A stretch of 64,000 nt of DNA from Chrysopilus asiliformis (Eukaryota > Arthropoda > Insecta > Diptera > Rhagionidae): assembly GCA_964034945.1 (NCBI GenBank), contig OZ035962.1, positions 8,569,789-8,633,788 on the forward strand, in the 5' to 3' direction. Below, piece by piece: positions 12,401-20,792 of this stretch; the first letter of the stretch is position 1, and every line of letters starts with the position of its first letter. Under the pieces are notes generated by a model. That model had not been told where the DNA came from. It saw only the letters and a program-made list of their open reading frames with translations, and searched no databases. Made by a program: the position numbers and the translations under genes.

Positions 12401-15400
12401 TGGAATTCGCTCCTATACTTAACCTTACTTTTTTCCTCATCAAATCGACGCTCCTTGACAAAATCTAACTTCGGCCTTGAAACATTATTTTGTTTTTTTC
12501 ATTTCAGAACAAATGGTATTCAATACTTTAGCATAATTTATAAACAATTTGATGCCATGCTGGCGGAGGAGGTAACTTCACGCATGGAAACCGGTCAAAT
12601 ACCCGGAACATCACTATGTCAATTCGCAGTTTTAGAGGGCGACAAGGAGCCCGTCGACATTCGACCCTTTGAACTTTATCTAGCCTTACAAGTAAATGCC
12701 AAACCGCATCGCCTCCTTCTGGGATTAGTGAGTCTAATGAAATGTTTTTTTTTTATTTTGACAGGAATTTTCAATTCTTAAGCAACATCTTTCGGTGACA
12801 CCGCAACCTCCGGAAAAGCCTCTGGCACTGCAAAACTTCCACGATTGGTTCATGCCCATCGTCGAGCGATGGCTAATAGTTAGTAAGGCTAGAGCTCTGC
12901 AGCGTGTTCGCGCATCAATTTCGCTAGATCAAATCTGTGAGGGTGAACGAATTGTTAGACATAGCACTTCATCTGTCGATACAGCGTCTTGTTTCTATCA
13001 AATGAAAGAATTCTGGAAAATGTTGCAGTGGCCAGAACTCAACACCGCAACTCATTTTGAAGCCCAACTAATTGACGCCGCGTGTTCGGCCGCCATGCAC
13101 TATGGCGATTTGATTCATCAAGCATTGGCCGATAGTGGTTATTACGAGCAGACGGGTCCATTTCGAACGTCGGACGACATGTGTGTGACGGTTAATAATT
13201 TGGAGTATGTCCGGAGAGCATTATCTGACTTTAGGCCAGATGGTCAAATATTGCATGACAACGCTGAAGCACTTTTAGAGTCTAGTCTTTCACAATTAGA
13301 AACACGTGCCGAGAGAGTACTTTCTAAGCTTGGCCCATTAATGCAAGTCCCCCTACAAAAAGCTGTCTTTCATTTAGCTTGGTCCCCCGACTCCCTTCCA
13401 ACTAATCAAGCTATTGTCCCACTATTAGAGTACCTAGATGTCCACCTATCTGCCTTAAATAGCGCTCTACTAACTAAGAATTTTAACCGTGCCCTTACAC
13501 TTATCTGGAACACGGTGCTAAATGAATTATCCCGTCAGATGGATACCGGTGCTGATGGCGATCGACCATCAAATTTCCATGATCGTCTTCACGAAGCACT
13601 TCAGCTTCTTGTCGATTTCTTCAACGCCGAAGGACTCGGCTTGCCCATGGAGTTTCTGCATTCGGATGTGTATTGGCGTGTCGAGCAGCGATTACAGTAT
13701 CATAAAACTGACACGGAAAAACTTATGGATCTTTTCTACATGCAGAGGCTGCAGGAGCAATTGGTTGCCGCTGCCCCAGGACCCTATGGGATTCTTGCCG
13801 TCCGCGCGTATTTTAATCATGATTCTTTGTGTGTTGAGGTCCTGCACGCCAGGGATATAATTCCTCTGGATCCAAATGGTTTCAGTGATCCTTTCGTTAT
13901 CATCGAATTACTTCCGAGGCGAATATTCAGCCATTGCGCCGAACAACAGACCAACGTTCATAAGGTAGGAACACTCCATATGTTTGATAAGTATAAGATG
14001 ACCTTTAGTATACTTTTTCGGGCTTTTTATTCTTAAAAATTATGTCCCTTGTCTTGTCAAGTTTTTTTTTATTTACTTTATTCTCCTAAGACCTGAAAAC
14101 AGTATTTCTTCGTACTGCCACCTTATTAACCTTATTAAAAGAAAATTTCTAAACTGTGCGGATATAGAAAATTTGAATTCGTTTCATTTACAGAAAACAT
14201 TGAATCCCATTTTCGATGAATGTTTCGAGTTTTCCGTTACTCTGGAACAATGTCAGCTTGAAAGTTCCATGATAGCGTTTACAGTAATGGATCATGATGT
14301 TTTAACGGCAAACGATTTCGCTGGGGAAGCATTCCTGGCGCTCGGCACTATCCCTGGAGTTGCTGATTACAGTACAAGTGTAGACAACTTTCATGGTTTG
14401 AAACAGGTCGATTTACCATTAATGCAGCAACACGATAAAAGTAAGTAGATTTTTTTTTTATACCCGTATGGTGAAACCAAAGGGTATATTAACTTTGCCT
14501 TACCGTTTGTAACGCCAAGATCCCGTCATCGCCAAGAACAAAAGTTATTTAGGATATGATTCTACATAAAACTCCCATACATCAAAATCCGATTGGAATA
14601 AATTTTAAAAAATCTTATTGGAAAGTTTGACTTCAAAGTGGAATTTTGGTATAACTGTTCGAATTTTGATACGAATATCACCATACGGGTCTCCAATGAT
14701 TGCCAGATTGGCAATTATAGCTTTTGTTATGTTTTAAAAATATGTTTAGGTGTACAGGATTCAATAAAAAAAACCCCAAAGCTGTGATATTTGATAAAAC
14801 TTATCCCGAAATTATATCGACATCAAATATTGAGAAATTCAAAAAAAACATTTTTTTTTGTGTAACAGAAACCTTACCAGAAGTAAATCTGAAGCAAATA
14901 TTTAAAAAGTTTCATAAAATCCTTCAAAAAATCGCTGTCTTTATATACTTAAATACTATCGATAACTGCAAATGTTCAAAAGGGACCCAAGTTTCAAAAG
15001 AAACGCAAATATCTTGTTTATTATCTGCCCGTGTTTATGTGGTAGTTTGATGAGTCGTTTTAACACCGACAGAATTTTGTCAAAAACAAAGAGCGAAAAC
15101 CCCGTAAAACCTTAATAATGGAAAACAGGATAGGGTGAAGAAAAACTTTTTAAAAAAATTTCTCTTTTTTCCTATAATTTTAATTTTTTTTTACAGAATT
15201 TGGGTCAGACACTGTCACTGTTTTTAATGATGTTTCATTACTTAAAAGAAAAGATGAGATGTGATAATAAAAATACTGACAAAAACAAATTCAAATTGCA
15301 ATGTCAGCTATAAAAGCCTAAAACGTGGAAAAACGCAAATCACAAGAAAAATAAATAAAATACTCGATCGGAAACAAACAAAGGAAGACACGTTTCTATT

Positions 15401-15678
15401 TTATTTTTAAACTATTTGATTTTTGCCTTGGCAACTGCAGCACTTCTCTTATTTAAGTTTTTTTTTAAAACCAACATTAGTTTTTATCTATAACCAAACT
15501 CAACTTTCTACAATCAAAACTATCTTTTGACCTTTCTTGTTGCATAAATAAATACGAAATTTTATTATTTTTTAATGGTTTTATAGATCATCCAATCCTT
15601 CAAATACTGGAGTCACGTATAACAGATAAGCAAGCAGTTGATTTTGTTAGAAAACAGAAGGCACGTTTAGCATCATAA
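3278..15678 (+). CDS. BAIAP3: BAIAP3/Munc13-4-like C2-MUN-C2 protein, 5'-partial gene, 8 exons
   Basis: Joined exons: 3278-3446, 8306-8606, 10897-11406, 11478-11951, 12508-12691, 12765-13964, 14194-14440, 15587-15678. They total 3177 nt, in frame, giving 1058 residues and TAA. Seen: C2A at about residues 35-255 with GFSDPYCMLG, then a helical central region, then C2B from about residue 885 with LDPNGFSDPF and a second acidic loop containing MDHD. Known: Unc13-family proteins with this short C2-MUN-C2 layout (BAIAP3, UNC13D/Munc13-4, Drosophila staccato and Unc-13-4B) prime or tether vesicles to SNAREs in regulated exocytosis. C2A and C2B bind Ca2+/phospholipid and SNAREs, and the protein works at the cytosolic face of secretory or late endosomal membranes. 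Inferred: same role here. Asp residues in the Ca2+-loop motifs are kept in both C2 domains. The N-terminus (probably the first one to two hundred residues) is outside the window. I cannot separate BAIAP3 from Munc13-4/staccato orthology without a tree. Confidence 0.9.
5090..5501 (+). mobile_element. old diverged HINE-related copy
   Basis: Contains TTTGGGATGACAAAAGATTT, then a decayed GTCY run (GTCTGTCCGTCTGTCCGTCT), AGAGACTTGAAATTTTGTA, CTCGAAAACTGTGCATCGTA, ATGATTTTACATAACTGTTC, and a 3' end TTGCCCCTTGACAATTGTAG followed by CTTTTGTTACG. Order and motifs match the young family at 60496, but identity is much lower. Non-coding. Confidence 0.65.
7495..7925 (-). mobile_element. degraded minisatellite-hairpin element
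   Basis: 7515-7620 is an imperfect palindrome built on GACGCTGTGTATCAGAAATA and AAAAGCGAGATAAA, the same core as the perfect hairpin at 60028-60285. 7740-7920 holds decayed copies of the 122-bp unit in reverse (ATATCCTTACAGACC, GACCTTCCGCTATCCTTACA, AGCGACCCCAAAATCCCC). Order and orientation are the mirror of 59536-60285, so this is an older copy on the other strand. Confidence 0.65.
8306..8606 (+). CDS. BAIAP3: exon B: C2A core plus long basic/Pro-Ser insert
   Basis: Acceptor TTTTCAG|GA and donor TT|GTGAGT. The split codon G|GA makes the Gly of NGFSDPYCMLGIQPG. The next 60 or so residues form a long loop rich in Pro, Ser and basic residues (for example PQPMPLTPRTLSDVGFD, then KMRKHSFRLSFKRKEGG). 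The C2 fold resumes with ATSIKPHTLCPKWNEKFKF. The insert sits where the C2 beta2-beta4 region would be. From memory, such an insert is a feature of the insect BAIAP3/staccato branch. It contains RKHS and TPR contexts that could be phosphorylated (inference). Confidence 0.9.
9327..9343. mobile_element. hAT-like terminal sequence, single end
   Basis: CAGTGTTTCCCAACCTT resembles terminal repeats of many hAT elements (CAG-G-GTTCCCAACC type). The text after it (CTGGTGTACCCTCTAGCGAG, TCGTGTACCCCC) also looks like hAT MITE ends. I did not find the matching inverted end within the intron, so limits are unknown. Confidence 0.4.
9848..9925. repeat. short tandem repeat CTAAATCGAATTAGCAGA
   Basis: CTAAATCGAATTAGCAGA occurs at 9848-9865 and 9871-9888 (period 23). 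A diverged third copy, CGTTCGAGTTAGCAG, lies at 9911-9925. Each holds the inverted pair CTAA/TTAG around TCGA. Function unknown. Confidence 0.6.
10897..11406 (+). CDS. BAIAP3: exon C: end of C2A and start of the MUN linker
   Basis: Acceptor TACTTTCAG|T and donor AG|GTAACT. Reads FDIDDLNSDIFHLDIWDHDD, which is the C2 strand and the acidic third Ca2+-binding loop, then FLGCVNIPIADIP and GWFKLEARS followed by GRIRLKLWLSTRE, the closing strands of C2A near residue 255. The rest (EEDSAVEIAKIEKLQMVF onward) is predicted helical and leads into the central region. Between the acidic loop and FLGC there is a further insert (VSRLNEVRGVRGLGRFFKQV), which is usual in this branch. Confidence 0.9.
11407..11477 (+). 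other. 71-bp intron between exons C and D
   Basis: AG|GTAACT to CCGTCTAG|A. Its short length is normal for insects. It restores the Arg codon AG|A. Confidence 0.85.
11478..11951 (+). CDS. BAIAP3: exon D: helical MUN region, part 1
   Basis: Acceptor CCGTCTAG|A and donor GATAC|GTAAGT, separated from exon C by a 71-bp intron. Encodes about 158 residues of mostly amphipathic helix (RYVAAVRLNRSTPIDPKFIH, LEFLLRSLGLLGSMKAFRQV, LIADLQIGLTYYHSLFDT). The ending DLQIGLTYYHSLFDT continues across the splice into TNGIQYFSIIYKQFD. Known: this part of Unc13-family proteins is the N-terminal half of the elongated MUN rod. No catalytic residues are expected. Confidence 0.88.
11952..12507 (+). other. 556-bp intron between exons D and E
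   Basis: GTAAGT donor and TTTTTTCATTTCAG acceptor. AT-rich; no repeat or RNA gene noticed. Confidence 0.85.
12508..12691 (+). CDS. BAIAP3: exon E: MUN region, part 2
   Basis: Acceptor CATTTCAG|A. Encodes NGIQYFSIIYKQFDAMLAEE to DIRPFELYLALQ. I end it at TTACAA|GTAAAT, leaving a 73-bp intron, because ELYLALQ then joins EFSILKQHL as in the family. A second in-frame donor, TTA|GTGAGT after 12727, would add 12 residues (VNAKPHRLLLGL) but leave a 37-nt intron, shorter than most insect introns. Full retention of the intron gives an early stop just after 12778. Confidence 0.8.
12765..13964 (+). CDS. BAIAP3: exon F: MHD1/MHD2 and first half of C2B
   Basis: Largest exon, 400 residues. Acceptor TTGACAG|G and donor CATAAG|GTAGGA, both at phase 0. 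EFSILKQHL and LALQNFHDWFMPIVERWLIV fall in the MHD1 region. The stretch from about AIVPLLEYLDVHLSALNSAL through LHEALQLLVDFFNAEGLGLP to MDLFYMQRLQEQL matches the MHD2 end of the MUN rod. C2B starts at about PYGILAVRAYFN (in-window residue 885) and includes EVLHARDIIPLDPNGFSDPF and VIIELLPR. The exon stops just before the conserved KTLNP strand. Exact MHD limits were not computed. Confidence 0.9.
13965..14193 (+). other. 229-bp intron between exons F and G
   Basis: GTAGGA donor and TTCATTTACAG acceptor. Splits C2B just before the KTLNP strand. Nothing else noticed in it. Confidence 0.87.
14194..14440 (+). CDS. BAIAP3: exon G: C2B middle and acidic loop
   Basis: Acceptor TTTACAG|A and donor GATAAAA|GTAAGT (phase 1). 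Reads KTLNPIFDECFEFSVTLEQC then IAFTVMDHDVLTANDFAGEA, the canonical C2 strands with the second acidic Ca2+ loop (MDHD...ND), and closes with GLKQVDLPLMQQHDK. The KTLNP-x-FDE-x-FEF signature follows directly from exon F's NVHK, which confirms the splice. Confidence 0.92.
14441..15586 (+). other. 1.1-kb last intron carrying a HINE copy
   Basis: GTAAGT donor and GGTTTTATAG acceptor. The element at 14459-14735 sits only about 18 bp behind the donor. The rest is AT-rich without recognised features. Confidence 0.85.
14459..14735 (+). mobile_element. HINE-family copy, internally deleted
   Basis: Starts TATACCCGTATGGTGAAACC, keeps the 5' block to GATCCCGTCATCGC, then jumps straight to AAGAACAAAAGTTATTTAGG, so the whole GTCY microsatellite and middle are missing. 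The 3' end is intact: TCACCATACGGG (inverse of CCCGTATGGTGA), hairpin TTGCCAGATTGGCAA, and AGCTTTTGTTATGTTTT. It lies in the last intron, on the same strand as the gene. Non-autonomous. Confidence 0.8.
15587..15678 (+). CDS. BAIAP3: exon H: C-terminus and stop codon
   Basis: Acceptor GGTTTTATAG|AT. The split codon A|AT gives Asn, then HPILQILESRITDKQAVDFV and RKQKARLAS, then TAA at 15676-15678. HP-x-L-x-x-LE-x-R-x-x-D-x-x-A-x-x-F is the usual last helix of BAIAP3/Munc13-4 proteins, and the basic tail RKQKAR is typical. This fixes the 3' end of the coding region. Confidence 0.88.
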
Positions 15679-17601
15679 TCGGAAATCACCACAACAACAA
15701 GTGATAATAAAATGTCAATCAAAATAAAGTAAAACTAAAATTCATACCAAAGGAATTTTGTAGAATAAAATTTAAAAAAAAAATCAATTTAAAGTTCATT
15801 CATTGAAATCAGATATTATTATGGAAAAATATAAAAAAAAACAACATTAAATAACATAAAATAAAAACTTCGAAGTAGTGAAAAAAATATGATTTAGATA
15901 AATTTATGAATTAAATTATCGGTATACTAACGACTAAAAAGGGCAACTATACATAAAAACAATTAAAATGAGTAAAAATTAAAAATTATTGGGAATAAAA
16001 TTTAAACGATAAAAAAAATTGAAACTATGTTCTTGTGATCAAATTTTCTATTAACCGTGTGCTCCTAAATGATTTCTTTTCAAGGCATAATATTTTGAAA
16101 TTGAACAGAACAATTCAATGTTTTCACTTTGTAACTGTACGTAAATATTTTTTGTAAAATCAACTAATTATTAAAAAAAAACAGACTAAAAAAGACTATC
16201 AACTGTAGTAAATTTATCAAAAACAATTAATATAATAAAAATATATGATTAGAGGTTAAACCACTGATGAATCATTAAAATGAAATCAATATTTAAATGC
16301 TAAATATATAGGAATATGATTATAAAAAAATGTTAAATAATTGTAAAAAAAATTTAACCGTGTAATGTATTTGCCTTCGAAACCGCTATACGCAAACTAT
16401 GGAATTTTAAAAAAAAATATTTCTTTTTAAATCGTTTTTATATTTTTTTCATGCTTTTCTAAGTGAAAAATGCCATAATTTAGAATAGCTTAATGGGTAA
16501 GTCTAAAACTAATATTAACCATACAAAATATATGAATATACTATAATTATGTGTAAATAAACTAGCGGTGATTTATGATGTAAAGTTAACCAAAAAAAAA
16601 AGGTAATTTACCAACCAAAAAAAATCCTTATGAAAAAATTTGATTTTACACTTCAACTATGGAATTTTTTCGAATCAATTTTAATAGAATCACTTAAACT
16701 ATGGATTTTGTCGAATCAATTTTAAAGACAATCATTTACAATTCTGTCAGGTTGTTAAAATTAAAGAGTTCTGAAAAAACCAAATCATTTTCTGTACAAT
16801 TTCAACATTACAATTAAATTATTTCACTTAATCTATGTTTTCTATTTGAATAAAATGTGTTTGTATTGCATCTAAAATGATACAAACATAAAAAAGCATT
16901 AGATTCTAAAGAATAATAAAATTAAAGAAAGATGTTTAACATGGCAGTACTTTCTTAATTAATATAAAATTAATATTTGCATCATATAATCATACGCGAT
17001 CTAAGTACCCACCCCAAAATATCAAGGAAAAAAACACAATTTTTTACCTAAAAAAATTAGTGCGCTTCTTAGTAGTTGTAAAAAAAACTTTTGCTAACAT
17101 GAGCTTTTCTTTAACAAAACAAACAAAATGGAATCCACAAAAGACGAAAAAACGATATTTTTATGACACAATTAATTAAATACTATGAGTATAAAATGAA
17201 CACCGAATTATTATATTTGTACTAAAAGTCTATATGAAGTAATGAAACTTCATAAATATTTTCTCGACATTATATACATATACCTAATTATATAAATATA
17301 TATTTCTATACATGTACACACAAAAATTGTAACTAAAACAACTGATGAATAAATAGACTATAAAACTAAATATGAATAAAAATTTATTTAAAAAAACATT
17401 TACGAAACAACAAAAAGGAGAATCTATTTATTTCATTGTTATATAAATATTAAATCCAATATATGTCAATGTGAATATTATGAGTATTGAATAATAAAAA
17501 AAATGAGGAATATAAGAAAAAAATATAAATAAATGAAATATAAATCCTAAAAAAAAGATTTTGGTTTTTTATAGAGAATTCCCCGCTGAATCATATCTTT
17601 T
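15679..17601 (+). other. AT-rich 3' UTR and downstream region
   Basis: About 1.9 kb after the stop codon that is extremely AT-rich. Many AATAAA hexamers occur, so the cleavage site cannot be fixed. A short duplication (about 16652-16735) repeats CTATGGA-TTTT-TCGAATCAATTTTAA. No open frame of note. Confidence 0.6.
15706..15769 (+). promoter_or_regulatory. candidate polyadenylation signals
   Basis: The first AATAAA hexamers after the stop lie at 15706-15711, 15723-15728 and 15764-15769, 28 to 86 bases past TAA. They are the nearest candidates, but in DNA this AT-rich such hexamers are expected by chance, and a much longer UTR is possible. Confidence 0.35.
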
Positions 17602-18160
17602 TATACCCGTATGGTGAAACCAAAGGGTATATTAACTTTGCCTTACCGTTTGTAACGCCAAGATCCCGTCATCGCACAAAAAAATGAATTACACCAGTGT
17701 GTTTAGAATGATAAAAAAAGTTGAATTTAGCATGTCCGTCCGTCTGTCCGTCTGTCCGTCCGTCCGTCCGTCCGTCTGTCTGTCTGTCTGTCTGTGGCGC
17801 GGATTGCGGGCGCATGGATTGAGCTAGAGACTTGGAATTTGGCACAGGTCCGTTTTTCGTAAAATGCGAGGCTAAGTTCGTTAATGGGCGAAATTGGACC
17901 ATTAGGGGGGGTACCCCCCATACGAACGAAAACGTTTTTTGCGAATATCCCAAAAACGGTGCATCTTATCAAAAAAGTCCAAGAACAAAAGTTATTTAGG
18001 ATATGATTCTACATAAAACTCCCATACATCAAAATCCGATTGGAATAAATTTTAAAAAATCTTATTGGAAAGTTTGACTTCAAAGTGGAATTTTGATACG
18101 AATATCACCATACGGGTCTCCAATGATTGCCAGATTGGCAATTATAGCTTTTGTTATGTT
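17602..18160 (+). mobile_element. full-length HINE (DINE-1-like Helentron relative)
   Basis: In order: TATACCCGTATGGTGAAACC with the 12-bp subterminal repeat CCCGTATGGTGA; TTAACTTTGCCTTACCGTTT; TGAATTACACCAGTGTGTTT; a CCGT/CTGT (GTCY) microsatellite at 17732-17796; GGCGCGGATTGCGGGCGCAT; GAGCTAGAGACTTGGAATTT; a GGGGGGGTACCCCCC palindrome; TCACCATACGGG; a 3' hairpin TTGCCAGATTGGCAA at 18127-18141; AGCTTTTGTTATG then T-run. Known: Drosophila DINE-1/HINE elements have exactly subterminal inverted repeats, a GTCY microsatellite and a 3' stem-loop. No real ORF, so mobilised by a Helentron elsewhere (inference). Confidence 0.8.
17732..17796. repeat. GTCY microsatellite inside the HINE at 17602
   Basis: Mixed CCGT/CTGT units. 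Open frames through this block on either strand are Thr/Asp/Arg/Gln repeats (TDRQTDGRTD type) caused only by the microsatellite. Confidence 0.85.
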
Positions 18161-18696
18161 TTTTTTTTGTTTTTTTTTCAGATTTTTAACATAAATTCTT
18201 AAACATTACGTTTTCTCATTGTAACTAGAAAGCAAAAGGTAAGCTCACAAATAATTCGTGACTGGTGAAGATACTTTTCAGCAGATATCCAGTAAATCTT
18301 TTGTCATCACAAACACCATAATGAAGTTCATTTTTATGTTCTACGATTGGTTCAATGCATTAGAAAAATAGTAATATACTACTACAGTGAAACCTGTATG
18401 AACCGGACCCTGAATAAGTCAGAAACGTGTCTTAAGTCGGACAAATTTCCTGGTCCCCTGTGAATCCGACTTATCCAGTTTTTATCCAGATTCTCATATA
18501 GATTTGATTTGTCAACCCTTGTGAAATGCCAAATGTGGAGAAAGATCAACCTTATTTTTTTTTTTAATTTCAAATTTTCAGGGATGACAAACGGAAAAAA
18601 ATCGTTCCGTTATACATACATTTCGTTATTCAAATGTTGTTTCGTTACGTTATGTTATTTTGTAACGATAAAAAATTTCATTTCGTTATGTTATAA
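18161..18696. other. gap with old repeat fragments
   Basis: 18297-18362 (TTTTGTCATCACAAACACC, then GTTCATTTTTATGTTCTACG) is the reversed 5' end of the older HINE-related family. At 18385 CAGTGAAACCTGTATGAACC, preceded by TA, looks like one end of a pogo/Tigger-type MITE whose other end I cannot define. Short TTTCGTTATGTTAT-type repeats lie at 18620-18695. Confidence 0.45.
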
Positions 18697-19166
18697 GGTC
18701 TGTTCGATATGAATCCTGGACTTACTCGGAGTAAAATTTTTTACTCTTTTCTGTTCGATATGAGTCCTGGACTTTCTCCGAACACATATCGAACAGAAAA
18801 GTGTAAGTCCAGGACTCATCTTTTCAGTCCTGGACTTACTCTTGCTTTTAGCTGGAGTAAACTTTTAACAGCTGATATTTGTCAGACATAACCTCTCTTT
18901 TACAGTGTTTGGAAGTCAAGAAAAATTTATAAAATGTGTAATTATGAAAATTTATATGTTGAAAATCATGACGGAGAATTTCGAGTATGCCAAGTTGAGC
19001 GTAAGTTTACAAAACAGGTTTCATGAAATACATTTAATATATTAAACGACAGTGACTTACTCTGAACTTACTCCGATAAAAACAAATTCAGAGTAAGAAA
19101 ATCCGCCATTTTGTGGAGTAAAGTGAAAATATTCGGAGTAAGTCCAGGACTTATATCGAACAGACC
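18697..19166. mobile_element. 470-bp TIR element with TATAA duplication
   Basis: Left end GGTCTGTTCGATATGAATCC, right end the inverse GGTCTGTTCGATATAAGTCC; both continue TGGACTTACTC, giving terminal inverted repeats of about 30 bp with 2 mismatches. Flanked by TATAA on both sides (18692-18696, 19167-19171), a likely 5-bp target duplication. Internal copies of TGTTCGATATGAGTCCTGGAC-like sequence occur in both directions near 18758-18840, so the ends are repeated inside. No ORF of note; superfamily unresolved. Confidence 0.7.
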
Positions 19167-19587
19167 TATAATGTTATTATTTTCTTACACGGTAAAAGAA
19201 AACTAATATTTAATTGAAAAGAAGTTCAAGTCAATAAGTATGCATGCAGTTTAATTTTTACAAATATTTTTGACTTATCACTGTTAGGATATATTTGAAT
19301 CTTGTAATTCTTCGAGATTTTAAGTTTAAAAAAACCGCAACTTGGAATTTTATAAAGATCTTTTTACAACGTGGATATCAGGTAAAGTTAAATCAAGCAT
19401 CAGGAACAGAAATACAAGGCTTTGAATTTTGTACTGGAAACTAGCAAAATTTTGAACTAACCAAGCTTTTTATTTTAATTATCTCATTCTGTAGGATTTT
19501 AATACTTTTCTTTGAATAATTTCGAGCTACAGGTCACTTTGGAATATTTATTGAGCTATTTGATCAAATCTAATTCTGTGGCATATT
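19167..19587. other. AT-rich gap, nothing recognised
   Basis: Between the TATAA-flanked element and the next HINE. No repeat, RNA gene or coding signal noticed. Confidence 0.5.
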
Positions 19588-20710
19588 TATACCCGTATGG
19601 TATGTACATATATACCAAAGGGTATACTAACTTTGCCTTACCGTTTGTAACGCCAAGATCCCGTCATCACACACAAAAATGAATTACACCAGTGTGTTTA
19701 GAATGATAAACATAACAAAAGCTATAATTGCCAATTTAGCAATTATTGAAAACCCGTATGGTGATATTCGTATCAAAATTCGAACAGTTATACCAAAATT
19801 CCACTTTGAAGTCAAACTTTCCAATAAGATTTTTTAAAATTTATTCCAATCGGATTTTGATGTATGGGAGTTTTATGTAGAATCATATCCTAAATAACTT
19901 TTGTTCTTGGACTTTTTTGATAAGATGCTCCGTTTTTGAGATATTCGCAAAAAACGTTTTCGTTCGTATGGGGGGTACCCCCCTAATGGTCCGTTTTTGC
20001 CCATTAACGAACTTAGCCTCGCATTTTACGAAAAACGGATCTGCGCAAAATTTCAAGTCTCTAGCTCAATCCGTGCGCCCGCAATCCGCGCCACAGACAG
20101 ACGGACAGACAGACAGACGGACAGACAGACGGACAGACAGACAGACGGACAGACAGACGGACGGACATGCAAAATTCAATTTTTTTTATCATTCTAAACA
20201 CACTGGTGTAATTCATTTTTTTGTGCGATGACGGAATCTTGGCGTTACAAACGGTAAGGCAAAGTTAATATACCCTTTGGTTTCACCATACGGGTATAAA
20301 AAATCGAATTTTGCATGTCCGTCTGTCCGTCTGTGGCGCGGATTGCGGGCGCACGGATTGAGCTAGAGACTTGAAATTTTGCACAGATCCGTTTTTTGTA
20401 AAATGCGAGGCTAAGTTCGTTAATGGGTAAAAATGGACCATTAGGGGGGGTACCCCCCATACGAACGAAAACGATTTTTGCGAATATCTCAAAAACGGTG
20501 CATCTTATCAAAAAAGTCCAAGAACAAAAGTTATTTAGGATATGATTCTACATAAAACTCCCATACATCAAAATCCGATTGGAATAAATTTTAAAAAATC
20601 TTATTGGAAAAATTGAATTCAAATGAAATTTTGATACGCCGTTCAATTAAATCACCATACGGGTTTTCAATAATTGCTAAATTGGCAATTATAGCTTTTG
20701 TTATGTTTTT
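19588..20710 (+). mobile_element. HINE copy split by a nested HINE
   Basis: The outer copy runs 19588-19710 (TATACCCGTATGG to AGTGTGTTTAGAATGATAAA) and resumes at about 20298 (AATCGAATTTTGCATGTCC) through to the 3' hairpin and TTTTGTTATG at 20701-20710. The two halves join exactly as in intact copies at 17602 and 28382. Its 5' subterminal repeat is damaged by a short insertion (TATGTACATATA type sequence after CCCGTATGG), and its GTCY block is short. Older than the copy inside it. Confidence 0.8.
19711..20297 (-). mobile_element. nested full-length HINE, opposite orientation
   Basis: Reads on the minus strand from TATACCCGTATGGTGAAACC (right end) to AGCTTTTGTTATG (left end at 19711). It has the GTCY block at about 20097-20164, the GGGGGGTACCCCCC palindrome, and both subterminal repeats. 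It sits inside the outer copy between AATGATAAA and AAAATCGAATTTTG, an A/T run, in line with Helentron insertion at T|T without target duplication. Confidence 0.8.
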
Positions 20711-20792
20711 AAGTTATCGTTGCAGCTTAATGTCCTTTTAGTTTTAGATTTTTGACAATTTGCAACTAAAATATGTAGTATGAATATTCGTC

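Noticed and set aside
12692..12781. Reading through the short intron after exon E
   Set aside because: Gives VNAKPHRLLLGL then poly-Phe and a stop, and loses the conserved ELYLALQ-EFSILKQHL junction.
17669..17972. Thr/Asp/Arg/Gln-repeat open frames (also at 19917-20231, 54019-54262, 60563-60890)
   Set aside because: They recur at every HINE copy and result from the GTCY microsatellite and conserved non-coding element text, with differing frames and lengths.
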